53,479 nt of DNA from Oscillospiraceae bacterium (lineage in GTDB: Bacteria; Bacillota; Clostridia; Oscillospirales; Ruminococcaceae): assembly GCA_004554485.1 (NCBI GenBank), contig SFLS01000007.1, positions 1 to 53,479 of the forward strand, given 5' to 3'. The notes under the pieces are model-generated. The model searched no databases, was not told where the DNA came from, and saw only the letters and a program-made list of their open reading frames with translations. Of the stretch, positions 33,940 through 42,706 are shown piece after piece. Numbering within the stretch: position 1 is the stretch's first letter; each line of letters starts with the position of its first letter. The translations under genes and the position numbers were made by a program.

Positions 33940-34024
33940 CCGGCCCGCAGGGCCGGCGGCCGAAGGCCGCCGCGGCGATCGAAGATCGCCGGTTTCGGCG
34001 GAGCCGAAACGCCCTGCGGGCCGG
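33940..34024. repeat. Cloverleaf-shaped palindromic element A
   Basis: A 13-bp outer stem (33940-33952 with 34012-34024) encloses three hairpins in a row: CGGCGGCC/GGCCGCCG with a GAA loop (33954-33972), GGCGATC/GATCGCC with a GAA loop (33974-33990), and GTTTCGGC/GCCGAAAC with a GGA loop (33992-34010). No T run follows. It lies between ribF and the rplU promoter. Element B (43050-43140) has the same layout. The rest of 33808-34109 shows no gene. Confidence 0.85.
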
Positions 34025-34109
34025 AACCGGGATTCTGCACCAGCCTGCAAAGCAGCGCGGGTCAAAGCCGCGCCGTGTGCCGAATAAGCAGGATTCTGCG
34101 CAAAATAAT

Positions 34110-34138
34110 TTGACAAGCAAGGGCAGTTATGCTAAAAT
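34110..34138 (+). promoter_or_regulatory. rplU promoter
   Basis: TTGACA (34110-34115), 17 bases, TAAAAT (34133-34138). A leader of about 95 bases follows, with pairing potential (e.g. around GCATGC and GCAGCG) where L21 autoregulation is possible but not shown. Confidence 0.85.
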
Positions 34139-34232
34139 ATCAAATGCCGCATGCGACGGGCTTTTTTAAGTGTGTCCAGCGATGGAAACCGCCTGTTTTT
34201 CGCAGCGAGATTAAAGAAAGAGGCTACACAAT

Positions 34233-34847
34233 ATGTACGCAATCTTTGAAACCGGTGGCAAACAGTACACCGCAAAGGTCGGCGATGTGCTGTTCATCGA
34301 AAAGCTGAACGCCAACGTCGATGAAACCGTGACCTTCGAAAAGGTCCTTGCAGTCGGCGACGCCGCCATGACCTTTGGTACTCCCTATGTAGAGGGCGTG
34401 ACCGTAAGCGGCAAGGTGCTCAAGAACGGCAAAGGCAAGAAGATCACCGTTATGACCTACCGTCCCAAAAAGGACAGCAAGCGCAAGATGGGACATCGCC
34501 AGCCCTACACCAAGGTAGAGATCACTGCCGTAGGCGCTGTTGCCGAGGAAAAACCCGCTGCCAAGAAGGTGGCTGCCCCCAAGGCGGAAGGCGAGAAGAA
34601 GCCCGCCGCTAAGAAGGCCGCTGCTCCCAAGGCGGAAGGCGAGAAGAAGCCCGCCGCCAAGAAGGCCGCTGCCCCCAAGGCGGAAGGCGAGAAGAAGCCC
34701 ACGGCCAAGAAGGCCGCCGCTCCCAAGGCGGAAGGCGAGAAGAAGCCTGCCACCAAGAAGGCTGCCGCTCCCAAGGCGGAGGGCGAGAAGAAGCCCGCTG
34801 CCAAAAAGACCGCGGCAAAGAAAACTGAGGAGAAAGGTGAGGTGTAA
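34233..34847 (+). CDS. rplU: Ribosomal protein L21 with long Lys/Ala-rich tail
   Basis: 204 residues. The first 103 (MYAIFETGGKQY to TKVEITAVG) are a normal bL21, a 50S protein next to L20 and 23S rRNA. The C-terminal half is a basic, histone H1-like tail made of five 16-residue repeats around KKAAAPKAEGEKKPAA, ending in KKTAAKKTEE. Ordinary bL21 ends soon after residue 103. The ATG has AAAGAGG upstream. Three bases separate it from rpmA. Confidence 0.95.
   Translation: MYAIFETGGKQYTAKVGDVLFIEKLNANVDETVTFEKVLAVGDAAMTFGTPYVEGVTVSGKVLKNGKGKKITVMTYRPKKDSKRKMGHRQPYTKVEITAVGAVAEEKPAAKKVAAPKAEGEKKPAAKKAAAPKAEGEKKPAAKKAAAPKAEGEKKPTAKKAAAPKAEGEKKPATKKAAAPKAEGEKKPAAKKTAAKKTEEKGEV
34563..34817 (+). 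repeat. 48-bp tandem repeat encoding the L21 tail
   Basis: Five full 48-base units and a partial sixth, nearly identical at DNA level, each coding KKAAAPKAEGEKKPAA with single changes (V, T). All in frame. Confidence 0.92.
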
Positions 34848-34850
34848 TTT

Positions 34851-35108
34851 ATGGCTCATAAAAAAGGTATGGGTTCTACCAAGAACGGCCGTGATTCTGA
34901 GTCCAAGCGTCTGGGCGTAAAGCGTGCGGACGGTCAGGCTGTACTGGCCGGCAACATCCTGGTTCGCCAGAGAGGCACTCACATTCATCCCGGTGAGAAC
35001 GTAGGGATCGGCAGCGACGATACCCTGTTTGCTCTGGTTGACGGCCGCGTCAAGTTTGAGCGCATGGGTAAAGAGCGCAAGAAAGTTTCCGTTTACCCTG
35101 CTGAATAA
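34851..35108 (+). CDS. rpmA: Ribosomal protein L27
   Basis: 85 residues, starting directly with MAHKKGMGSTKNGRDSES. Many Bacillota L27 precursors have a 9-12 residue extension cleaved by the protease Prp, which is then encoded between rplU and rpmA. Neither the extension nor prp is present here. L27's N-terminus reaches the peptidyl-transferase centre. Confidence 0.97.
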   Translation: MAHKKGMGSTKNGRDSESKRLGVKRADGQAVLAGNILVRQRGTHIHPGENVGIGSDDTLFALVDGRVKFERMGKERKKVSVYPAE

Positions 35109-35117
35109 TTTGGCCAA

Positions 35118-35152
35118 AACAAAGTCCCGGAGTGAAAACCCCGGGATTTGTT
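35118..35152 (+). terminator. Terminator behind rpmA
   Basis: AACAAAGTCCCGG (35118-35130) pairs with CCGGGATTTGTT (35141-35152); short T-rich end. Confidence 0.7.
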
Positions 35153-35224
35153 CTTGTCACGGATAGAAACCGTGCGTTTTGGGGAATTCTAAGAAAACGG
35201 AGAATGGCAGAAACGAGGAACGAA

Positions 35225-36499
35225 ATGTTTGTAGATAAAGCGAAAATTTCCATCAAGGCAGGGGACGGCGGCAACGGCGCCGTTTCCTTCCACCGGGAAA
35301 AATTTGTGGCGGCGGGCGGCCCGGACGGCGGCGACGGCGGACGAGGGGGAGACGTGATCTTCCAGGCGGATACCAATATGAGCAGCCTGATCGGATTCCG
35401 CTACAAGAAAAAATACGCCGCCGAAAACGGCCAAAACGGCAGCGGCGCCCGCTGCAGCGGCAAAACCGGCGAAAGCCTTGTCATCAAGGTGCCGAAAGGA
35501 ACCGTGGTGCGGGAGGCGGAAACCGGTCGCGTGATGGCGGATCTTTCCGGGGATGAGCCGGTGGTGGTGGCCCGCGGCGGCAAGGGCGGCTGGGGCAACC
35601 AGCACTTTGCCACGGCCACCAGACAGATCCCCCGCTTTGCGCGGCCCGGCTACCCCGGCGAGCGCTTTGAGGTGGAGCTGGAACTGAAGCTGTTGGCCGA
35701 TGTGGGGCTGTGCGGCTTCCCGAATGTGGGAAAATCCACCCTGATTTCGGTTGTGAGCGCCGCAAAGCCGGAGATTGCCAACTATCATTTTACCACGCTG
35801 ACCCCGGTACTGGGGGTGGTGCGCGTTGACAGCGAGACCAGCTTTGTCATGGCGGATATCCCCGGACTGATCGAGGGCGCCAGCGAGGGGCTGGGACTGG
35901 GCCACGAGTTTTTGCGGCATGTGGAACGCTGCCGGCTGATTGTCCATGTGGTGGATGTTTCCGGAATAGAGGGGCGGGACCCCATCGAGGATTTCCGGAA
36001 AATCAACGACGAGCTGCGGCGTTTTAACCCGGAGCTGGCCGAGCGTCCCATGCTGGTGGCCGGCAACAAATGCGATATGGCCACACCGGAGCAGGTCGAC
36101 TCCTTCCGGACGTATGTGGAGGGGGAAGGTTACCGGTTTTTCCCCATCAGCGCGGCGACCCGGCAGGGGACCGACGAGCTGGTGCGCGCCATAGCGGCCG
36201 AGCTGGCCAAGCTGCCGCCCATTCTGCGGTACGAGCCGGAACCGCCGACCGAGGCCCAGCGGATACGCACGGCCCGCCGCAACGAGTTTACTGTGGAAGT
36301 GGTGGACGGCGTGTATGTGGTTAAGGCCGACTGGCTGGCCAACGCCTTGGCGGGTGTCAATATGGACGACTATGAATCGCTGCAGTATTTCCAGCGGGTG
36401 CTGGTCCAAAGCGGGATCATCAAAAAGCTGGAGGAAATGGGCGTGCAGGAAGGCGACACCGTCAGCATTCTGGATTTTGAATTTGAGTATGTGAAGTGA
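35225..36499 (+). CDS. obgE: Obg GTPase
   Basis: 424 residues: glycine-rich Obg fold (1-157), G domain with GFPNVGKST (164-172), DIPGLIEGA and NKCD, and a C-terminal OCT domain (about 345-424). It is an essential 50S-assembly and stress GTPase. I use ATG 35225 with GAGGA in front, because MFVDKAKISIKAGDGG is the family start. It overlaps mrnC by four bases. Confidence 0.96.
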   Translation: MFVDKAKISIKAGDGGNGAVSFHREKFVAAGGPDGGDGGRGGDVIFQADTNMSSLIGFRYKKKYAAENGQNGSGARCSGKTGESLVIKVPKGTVVREAETGRVMADLSGDEPVVVARGGKGGWGNQHFATATRQIPRFARPGYPGERFEVELELKLLADVGLCGFPNVGKSTLISVVSAAKPEIANYHFTTLTPVLGVVRVDSETSFVMADIPGLIEGASEGLGLGHEFLRHVERCRLIVHVVDVSGIEGRDPIEDFRKINDELRRFNPELAERPMLVAGNKCDMATPEQVDSFRTYVEGEGYRFFPISAATRQGTDELVRAIAAELAKLPPILRYEPEPPTEAQRIRTARRNEFTVEVVDGVYVVKADWLANALAGVNMDDYESLQYFQRVLVQSGIIKKLEEMGVQEGDTVSILDFEFEYVK

Positions 36500-36897
36500 C
36501 CGATATGAACGACAGACAGATAGAACCCAAGATGCTCAGCGCGCTGGACCTGGCCTTTGTGGGGGACGGCGTATACGGCCTGATGGTACGGGCGCACCTG
36601 GCCCGGGGCGGCAGTCGCCCGGTGGGCGAGCTGCACCGCATGGCCGTGGACTATGTGAACGCCGCGGCGCAGGCGGCCGCCTACGACCGGATCTGCCCGG
36701 AACTGACCGAGCAGGAGCAGGCGATCTTCCGGCGGGGACGCAACGGCGGGGCGCATCCGCCCAAAAACGCCAACCCCGGGGACTACGCCAAAGCCACCGG
36801 CCTGGAGGCGCTGTTTGGGTACCTGTACCTGAACGGCGAGGAGCAGCGGCTGCGGGAGCTGTTTGGGAAGATTGTGGCGGAAAAGGAAAGCGCGTGA
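36496..36897 (+). CDS. mrnC: Mini-ribonuclease III
   Basis: 133 residues with an RNase III catalytic domain and no double-stranded RNA-binding domain. The motif LAFVGDGVYGLMVR carries the catalytic Asp24. In Bacillus it matures 23S rRNA. GTG 36496 overlaps the obgE stop (GTGA); the ATG nine bases later is an alternative start. Stand-alone yacP is often nearby in other genomes but is not here. Confidence 0.92.
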   Translation: MTDMNDRQIEPKMLSALDLAFVGDGVYGLMVRAHLARGGSRPVGELHRMAVDYVNAAAQAAAYDRICPELTEQEQAIFRRGRNGGAHPPKNANPGDYAKATGLEALFGYLYLNGEEQRLRELFGKIVAEKESA

Positions 36898-36916
36898 AAC
36901 GGAGGACTGACGCATC

Positions 36917-37792
36917 ATGGGAAAAAAGGAATGGCTGAAGCGGCTGCCGATGGACCTGCTGATGGATATTGTGGGGGGAACCATATTTGCCATAGGGCTG
37001 AACTGCTTTGCCAGCCCCAACGATATCGCCCCCGGCGGCGTTTCCGGTATTGCGGTTATTCTGAACTACCTGCTTGACGCGCCGCTGGGCGCCAGCATCC
37101 TGGGGATCAATATTCCGCTGCTGATTTTGGCCTGGCTGTACCTGGGACATGATTTTACCCTGCATACCCTGAAGACCCTTCTGGTGCAGTCGGTGATTGT
37201 CGATAGCATTGCGGTCTATCTGCCGGCCTATTCCGGGGATAAGATCCTGGCGGCGCTGTTCGGCGGCGTTTGCATCGGGCTGGGGATCTCCCTGGTGTTT
37301 CTGCGGGGTTCCACCACCGGCGGCACCGATATCGTTTCCCGGCTACTGCAGCGGCGCTGGCCCTATATGCCCATCGGCAAGACCATGATCCTGGTGGACG
37401 CGGTGGTCGTGGCGGCTTCGATGGTGGTGTTCCGGAATATCGAGACCGGTTTGTACGCGCTGATCTCGATTTTTGTCAGCGGCAGCGTGATCGATACCGT
37501 GATGGGCGGGCAGAATACCGGCCGGATGGTGCTGATCGTCAGCGATAACCACACCGCCATTGCCCAGGGAATCATGGAAAAGATGGGCCGGGGCGCCACC
37601 CTGCTGAACGCCACCGGCGCCTACAGCGGAGCGGAGCGCAAAGTGGTGCTGTGCGCCGTGCGAAACAATGAATACCCCCGCCTGCGGGAGCTGATCAAGC
37701 AGTGCGACCCTCAGGCGTTCCTGATTACGACCAACGTGAACGAGGTGCTGGGAGAAGGGTTTGTTTCGCTGGACGCCAAGAACCTTACCTGA
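36917..37792 (+). CDS. YitT-family membrane protein
   Basis: 291 residues: five or six N-terminal membrane segments (to about 180), with the GGTIFAIGLNCFASPNDIAPGGVSGI signature split across helix 1 and its loop, then a cytoplasmic DUF2179 domain (about 200-290). The function of the family is not settled. It sits 19 bases behind mrnC in the same operon. Confidence 0.88.
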   Translation: MGKKEWLKRLPMDLLMDIVGGTIFAIGLNCFASPNDIAPGGVSGIAVILNYLLDAPLGASILGINIPLLILAWLYLGHDFTLHTLKTLLVQSVIVDSIAVYLPAYSGDKILAALFGGVCIGLGISLVFLRGSTTGGTDIVSRLLQRRWPYMPIGKTMILVDAVVVAASMVVFRNIETGLYALISIFVSGSVIDTVMGGQNTGRMVLIVSDNHTAIAQGIMEKMGRGATLLNATGAYSGAERKVVLCAVRNNEYPRLRELIKQCDPQAFLITTNVNEVLGEGFVSLDAKNLT

Positions 37793-37824
37793 GACCGGAA
37801 ACTGACTGCGAAGGGAAATGGACT

Positions 37825-38508
37825 ATGAGGATCCGTTATAACCCGCAGGCGCGCCCCGAACTGGCGGCCTGGGAATATTACATTGACGAGCCGGAGCGGC
37901 TGCGGGGCCGGTGGGTGCAGCAATTTGCCCGGCCGCAGCCGATGGCGCTGGAGCTGGGCTGCGGCAAGGGGGGCTTTATGGCGCAGATGGCGCCCGCCCA
38001 CCCCGAAACCAACTTCATCGCGCTGGATATTAAAAGCGAGATGCTGGTGCTGGCCAAGCGCAAGGCGGAGGAGGCCTACGCCGCGGCGGGACGGCCGATG
38101 GACAACCTGCTGATGACGGCGGTGGATATCGAGCGGATCTTTCTCATTATGGACGAAAACGACCGCTTTGGGGAGATCTACATCAACTTTTGTCCACCCT
38201 GCCCCAAGTGCCGCCAGCACAAGCACCGGCTGACCCATCCCCGCCAGCTGGAGCGTTACCAGAAGCTGATGGCCCCGGAGGGGAAGCTTTACTTTAAGAC
38301 CGACGATGACGACCTGTTTATGGCTTCGCTGGAGTACCTGAGGGAGAGCGGGTGGACGCTGGACTACTGCACCCACGACCTGCACCGGGAGGGCGCCCCG
38401 GTGGAAAGCCCCAAGACCGAGCATGAGGAAATGTTCAGCCGGCAGGGGATCGCCATTAAATTTTTGATCGCTTCGCCGCCCGCGGAGCAGGAAAAGCAAT
38501 GCAAATAA
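37825..38508 (+). CDS. trmB: tRNA (guanine-46-N7)-methyltransferase
   Basis: 227 residues of the TrmB Rossmann-fold methyltransferase family. The SAM site is ALELGCGKGGF, and the catalytic region is INFCPPCPKCRQHKHRLTHPRQL. PPCPK varies slightly from the usual DPWPK: the Asp-x-Trp is replaced by Pro-x-Pro. ATG 37825 has AAGGG upstream. It ends the obgE operon. Confidence 0.93.
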   Translation: MRIRYNPQARPELAAWEYYIDEPERLRGRWVQQFARPQPMALELGCGKGGFMAQMAPAHPETNFIALDIKSEMLVLAKRKAEEAYAAAGRPMDNLLMTAVDIERIFLIMDENDRFGEIYINFCPPCPKCRQHKHRLTHPRQLERYQKLMAPEGKLYFKTDDDDLFMASLEYLRESGWTLDYCTHDLHREGAPVESPKTEHEEMFSRQGIAIKFLIASPPAEQEKQCK

Positions 38509-38517
38509 GAAAAGAAC

Positions 38518-38558
38518 GCCCCCGAGAGACCGGAAAACAGGTCTTTCGGGGGCATTTT
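38518..38558 (+). terminator. Convergent terminator after trmB
   Basis: GCCCCCGAGAGACC (38518-38531) pairs with GGTCTTTCGGGGGC (38540-38553), then TTTT. It can also end the minus-strand gene that stops at 38570. Confidence 0.88.
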
Positions 38559-38569
38559 GATGTGGGGAT

Positions 38570-38851
38570 TTATGCGGTGGGGTTCAGGGAACGCTCCAGC
38601 CAGATAGAGGCGATATGGAGTGCTTCGTAAAGACCGGTTTTTTCGGTCTTTTTGATGACGCGCTCCTTGGGCGGGAGCGTTTCATCGGTGGAGAGGATCT
38701 GAACCAGGACCCGCTCGGCGGTCTTCTGCTCGTCCTCCTTGGTGGTGAGGATCTTGAGCATGGCGACGTAATTTTCCGCCGGGTTGCCGTAGTAGAGGGT
38801 GTTGCCGCTGCGCACCAGCGGTTTGCCCTTGTATTCCAGCATGTTTTCCAT
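38570..38851 (-). CDS. Conserved small protein of unknown function
   Basis: 93 residues, beginning MENMLEYKGKPLVRSGNTLY, acidic and helical in the second half. ATG 38851 has AAGGAGG 9 bases before it. It follows ireB by 37 bases on the same strand, so it shares the ireB transcript. I do not recognise a domain; no Cys, no membrane segment. Confidence 0.7.
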   Translation of the reverse strand: MENMLEYKGKPLVRSGNTLYYGNPAENYVAMLKILTTKEDEQKTAERVLVQILSTDETLPPKERVIKKTEKTGLYEALHIASIWLERSLNPTA

Positions 38852-38888
38852 GGGATGGTGCCTCCTTTTAGACAAAGTGGGATTGCCC

Positions 38889-39140
38889 TTAACGCTCCAG
38901 ATAGTGGCGCAGCAGTACCTGCAGCAGTTCATCCCGGTCGATGTGCCGGATGAGCCCGCGGGCGTTATTGTGGGTGGTGATGTAGGTGGGATCCTCGCTG
39001 AGGATGTAGCCTACCAGCTGATTGATGGGGTTGTAGCCTTTTTCCAGCAATGCCTCATACACAGTGGTCAGCGTTTTTTTCAGTTCCTTTTCGCGGTCTT
39101 CCTTGATGGAAAAGGAGATGGTGGGTTCGGTATTGGCCAT
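38889..39140 (-). CDS. ireB: IreB-family regulatory phosphoprotein
   Basis: 83 residues matching the IreB (UPF0297) family, with YNPINQLVGYILSEDPTYITTHNNAR. In Enterococcus IreB is phosphorylated by the PASTA kinase IreK and regulates cephalosporin tolerance. Neighbours that usually follow (ruvX, a Fur-like DUF1292 protein) are not here. Ribosome site GGGAG. Confidence 0.92.
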   Translation of the reverse strand: MANTEPTISFSIKEDREKELKKTLTTVYEALLEKGYNPINQLVGYILSEDPTYITTHNNARGLIRHIDRDELLQVLLRHYLER

Positions 39141-39206
39141 ATGGTTACACTCCCTTCGTTGCTTGCTGCTTCTATTTTAGCGTATTTCGGCAGGGAATAC
39201 AAGGAG

Positions 39207-39230
39207 AAAAACCGCGAGCAGCGGGTTTTT
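39207..39230 (-). terminator. Terminator of pheST
   Basis: AAAAACCGC (39207-39215) pairs with GCGGGTTTTT (39221-39230) with a one-base bulge; T run on the minus strand. Confidence 0.75.
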
Positions 39231-39239
39231 CGCCCATGG

Positions 39240-41615
39240 TCAGGTCCGCAGGGTGACGCCGTGGCCGGCCAGCGCCTTCAGCGCCTTTTCAACGGCCTTG
39301 TCGCACTCCTCAACGGTGAGGGTACGGTCGGCCGCGCGCAGCACCAGAGAATAGGCGACGCTCTTTTTGCCGGCAGGCACCGGAACACCGCGGTAGACAT
39401 CGAAAAGACGGATCTGTTCCAGAATGCCGCCCACGGCGGTGCGGATCTCCTTTTCGATGACGGCGACGGGCAGGGCGTCATCGCAGATGACGGCCAGATC
39501 CCGGGTGGAGGCGGGGAACCGGGGCAGAGCGTGATAACGGCCCTCCGGCAGGCGCGCCGCGAACAGCGCAGCGATATCCAGACGGGCGACCCAGGCGCGG
39601 CAGCCCAGCCCGAAGTTTTCCAGAACGGCGGGATGGATCTCCCCGATGGAGCCCAGTTCGGCTTTGCCGGCGGTGATGACGGCAAAGCGGCCGGGATGAT
39701 AGCTGGGATGGGTGGACACGGCGGTATAATCGGCGCGGGGCAGGTTCAGGCGGGCCAGCAGTGATTCCACCGTTCCCTTGAGGGTGAAGAAGTCGGCCTC
39801 TTCGCCGTAGCAGCCGATCATCAGCACGGCCTTTTCCTCCGGCAGGTCTTCGCCCTCGCGGGGGAGGTATTCGCTGGAGATTTCGTAGAGATAGGCCTGC
39901 GGATTGCGGTTGTTGTAGTTGCGGGCCAGCGTATCCAGCATACTGGGCAGCCCGGTGGTGCGCATGATGCTGGTATCCTCGCCCAGGGGGTTGGTGATGG
40001 TGACGGAGCGGCGCAGCGGGCTTTCGGCCGGCAGACCGATCTTATCGTACATCTTGGGGCTCATGAAGGAGTAGGTGACGATCTCATCGTAGCCCATGGC
40101 GATCATGGCGGTATTGATGCGGCGCTCGAAATCCTGCTCCGGGGTGACGACGGCCTGGGCCGTGCCGCGCAGCGCGGTGGTGGGAATCTTATCGTAGCCG
40201 TACATCCGGGCGACCTCTTCCGCAATGTCGGCCTTCTGCTCCAGGTCAGCACGGTAGCTGGGGACGGTACACAGGCCGTTTTCGACGGTGATATCCAGCG
40301 GGCGGAGCAATTCGATCATCTCCCCGGCGGTCAGTTCGATGCCGAGGAAGCGGTTCATCCAGTCGGCGTCGAAGGGGACGCGGCGGGGGGTATGGTCGGC
40401 GTTATCGATATCAATGACGCCGCTGACAACTTCGCCGGCACCCAGCAGCTCCACCAGCTCCAGCGCGCGCAGCAGGGCGCCTTCGCAGTTCATGGGGTCC
40501 AGGCCCTTCTCAAACCGGCCGGAGGATTCGGTGCGCATTCCCAGCTTTTTGGCGGTGAGGCGGACACTGCTGCCCTTGAAGCAGGCGGATTCAAAGACGA
40601 TGGTATTGGTATCCTCGTGAATGCCGCTGGTTTCGCCGCCCATAACGCCGGCTACGGCGCTGGGTTTTTCGGCGTCGGCAATGACCAGCATTTCCGGCGA
40701 AAGGGTGCGCACGGCGCCATCCAGCGTGGTGAGAGTTTCGCCCTCCACGGCGTTGCGCACGACAATCTGGCCGTCCTTGACATACTTGAGATCGAAGGCG
40801 TGCATGGGCTGGCCGTATTCCAGCATGACATAGTTGGTGATATCGACGATATTATTGATGGGACGGACGCCGCAGGCACGCAGACGCTCCCGCAGCCAGC
40901 GGGGAGAGGGGGCCACATGGATATTGCGGACGACGGCAGCCATGTAGCGCATACACAGGGCAGGATTTTCCACCCGGACGCGCAGCAGGTCGTGCACGCT
41001 GCCGCCGCAGCCCTGTACCGCGGGGGTGTGCAGCCGCAGGGGCAGACGGTAGGTGGCGGCGGTTTCCCGCGCCAGACCGATAACGGAAAGACAGTCGGGG
41101 CGGTTGGAGGTGATCTCAAACTCCACGACGGTATCATCCAGGCCGATGGCGTGACGGATGTCTTCGCCGACGGCGCAGGCCTCCTGCAGGATGAAGATGC
41201 CGTCCTCGATGGCGTAGGGGAAATCGTGGACGGTAAGGCCCAGCTCCTTGAGGGAGCAGAGCATCCCGTTGGATTCCACCCCGCGCAGCTTGCCGCGGGT
41301 GATGACAACGCCGCCGGGCAGGTGGGATTTGTGCAGGGCGGCGGGGACCAGATCGCCCACATGGACGTTCTGCGCGCCGGTGACGATCTGGACAGGGGCT
41401 TCCCGGCCTACATCCACCTGACAGATCCACATGTGGTCGCTGTTGGGGTGGCGCTCCATCGAAAGGACGCGGCCGACGACGACGTTTTGGATCTCATCGC
41501 CCTCCACGGTGTAGCCCTCCACCTTGGAACCGGACATGGTAAGCGCTTCGCAGTAATCATGGATGGGAGTATCCACATGGACAAACTCCTCCAGCCATCT
41601 CATAGAAAGATTCAT
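39240..41615 (-). CDS. pheT: Phenylalanine-tRNA ligase beta subunit
   Basis: 791 residues with the full domain set: tRNA-binding OB domain (about 40-155), B3/B4 editing domain, B5 domains, core beta domain, and a C-terminal FDX-ACB anticodon-binding domain. Length is normal. With PheS it forms the alpha2-beta2 enzyme that charges tRNA-Phe and removes mischarged Tyr. Starts 21 bases behind pheS. Confidence 0.97.
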   Translation of the reverse strand: MNLSMRWLEEFVHVDTPIHDYCEALTMSGSKVEGYTVEGDEIQNVVVGRVLSMERHPNSDHMWICQVDVGREAPVQIVTGAQNVHVGDLVPAALHKSHLPGGVVITRGKLRGVESNGMLCSLKELGLTVHDFPYAIEDGIFILQEACAVGEDIRHAIGLDDTVVEFEITSNRPDCLSVIGLARETAATYRLPLRLHTPAVQGCGGSVHDLLRVRVENPALCMRYMAAVVRNIHVAPSPRWLRERLRACGVRPINNIVDITNYVMLEYGQPMHAFDLKYVKDGQIVVRNAVEGETLTTLDGAVRTLSPEMLVIADAEKPSAVAGVMGGETSGIHEDTNTIVFESACFKGSSVRLTAKKLGMRTESSGRFEKGLDPMNCEGALLRALELVELLGAGEVVSGVIDIDNADHTPRRVPFDADWMNRFLGIELTAGEMIELLRPLDITVENGLCTVPSYRADLEQKADIAEEVARMYGYDKIPTTALRGTAQAVVTPEQDFERRINTAMIAMGYDEIVTYSFMSPKMYDKIGLPAESPLRRSVTITNPLGEDTSIMRTTGLPSMLDTLARNYNNRNPQAYLYEISSEYLPREGEDLPEEKAVLMIGCYGEEADFFTLKGTVESLLARLNLPRADYTAVSTHPSYHPGRFAVITAGKAELGSIGEIHPAVLENFGLGCRAWVARLDIAALFAARLPEGRYHALPRFPASTRDLAVICDDALPVAVIEKEIRTAVGGILEQIRLFDVYRGVPVPAGKKSVAYSLVLRAADRTLTVEECDKAVEKALKALAGHGVTLRT

Positions 41616-41636
41616 ATCTGTTTACCCTCCTTTCCC

Positions 41637-42656
41637 TCAGAACTGCTCCAGAAAACGAACGTCGTTTTCATAGAACAGACGCATGTCATCCACGGCAAAG
41701 CGGCGCATGACGATGCGCTCCAGACCGATGCCGAACGCAAAGCCGCTGTATTTTTCGGGGTCCAGGCCACAGTTGGCCAGCACCTTGGGATGTACCATGC
41801 CGCAGCCAAGGATCTCGATCCAGCCTTCGCCCTTGCAGATGCGGCAGCCCTTGCCCTTGCAGGCGAAGCACTGCACGTCCACTTCGGCGGACGGTTCGGT
41901 GAAGGGGAAATGATGCGGACGGAACCGCACCACCGAATCTTCGCCGTACAGGCGCTTGATGACCGTTTCCAGGCAGCCCTTCAGGTCGCTCATGGTGATG
42001 CCCTCATCGACGACAAGCCCCTCGATCTGATGGAAGATGGGGGAGTGGGTGGCATCGACGGCATCGCTGCGGTACACGCGGCCGGGCGCGATGATGCGGA
42101 TGGGGGGCTTGCGCTGCTCCATGGTGCGGATCTGCACCGGGGAGGTCTGGGTGCGCAGCAGCACCTGATCGGTGATATAAAAGGTATCCTGCGTATCCCG
42201 GGCGGGGTGGTCCGGCGGCAGGTTGAGCGCTTCAAAGTTGTAGTAATCCAGCTCGACCTCCGGGCCGGAGACGACATCAAAGCCCATGCCGAGGAAGATC
42301 TCCTTGATCTCATCCAGGACGAGATTAAGGGGATGGCGGTGGCCCTGCCGGACCGGCGTGCCGGGCAGGGTGACATCGATGGTCTCTTTTTTGAGCTTCT
42401 GCTCGGCCAGGGCTGCCTTGAGCGCCCGGCTGCGGGCTTCCAGCTTCTCCTCAATGGCGGCGCGCACTTCGTTGGCCATCTGGCCCATAGCGGGCCGCTC
42501 CTCCGGGGAGAGCTGGCCCATGCTTTTGAGAATGGCGGTCAGTTCGCCCTTTTTGCCCAGCAGCTGGACCCGCGCTTCCTCCAGCGCGGCAAGGTCGCCG
42601 GCGTTTTCCAGACGTTCCAGCGCCCTGGCACGAATGGATTCCAATGCGGATTTCAT
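41637..42656 (-). CDS. pheS: Phenylalanine-tRNA ligase alpha subunit
   Basis: 339 residues; N-terminal coiled coil (1-85), then the class II catalytic core. Motif 2 is near FHQIEGLVVDEGITMSDLKG and motif 3 is GFAFGIGLERIVM. It binds Phe and ATP. The ATG has GGAGGG 9 bases in front. Expression is controlled by the T-box in the leader. Confidence 0.97.
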   Translation of the reverse strand: MKSALESIRARALERLENAGDLAALEEARVQLLGKKGELTAILKSMGQLSPEERPAMGQMANEVRAAIEEKLEARSRALKAALAEQKLKKETIDVTLPGTPVRQGHRHPLNLVLDEIKEIFLGMGFDVVSGPEVELDYYNFEALNLPPDHPARDTQDTFYITDQVLLRTQTSPVQIRTMEQRKPPIRIIAPGRVYRSDAVDATHSPIFHQIEGLVVDEGITMSDLKGCLETVIKRLYGEDSVVRFRPHHFPFTEPSAEVDVQCFACKGKGCRICKGEGWIEILGCGMVHPKVLANCGLDPEKYSGFAFGIGLERIVMRRFAVDDMRLFYENDVRFLEQF

Positions 42657-42706
42657 GTGATAATTCCCTCCAGTTTAGATAGATGTAGCATTTGACGGGG
42701 GAAACC

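Noticed and set aside
34139..34232. Known L21 leader RNA family
   Set aside because: Some pairing exists, but I could not match the conserved core of a described L21 leader by eye, so it is mentioned only in the promoter entry.
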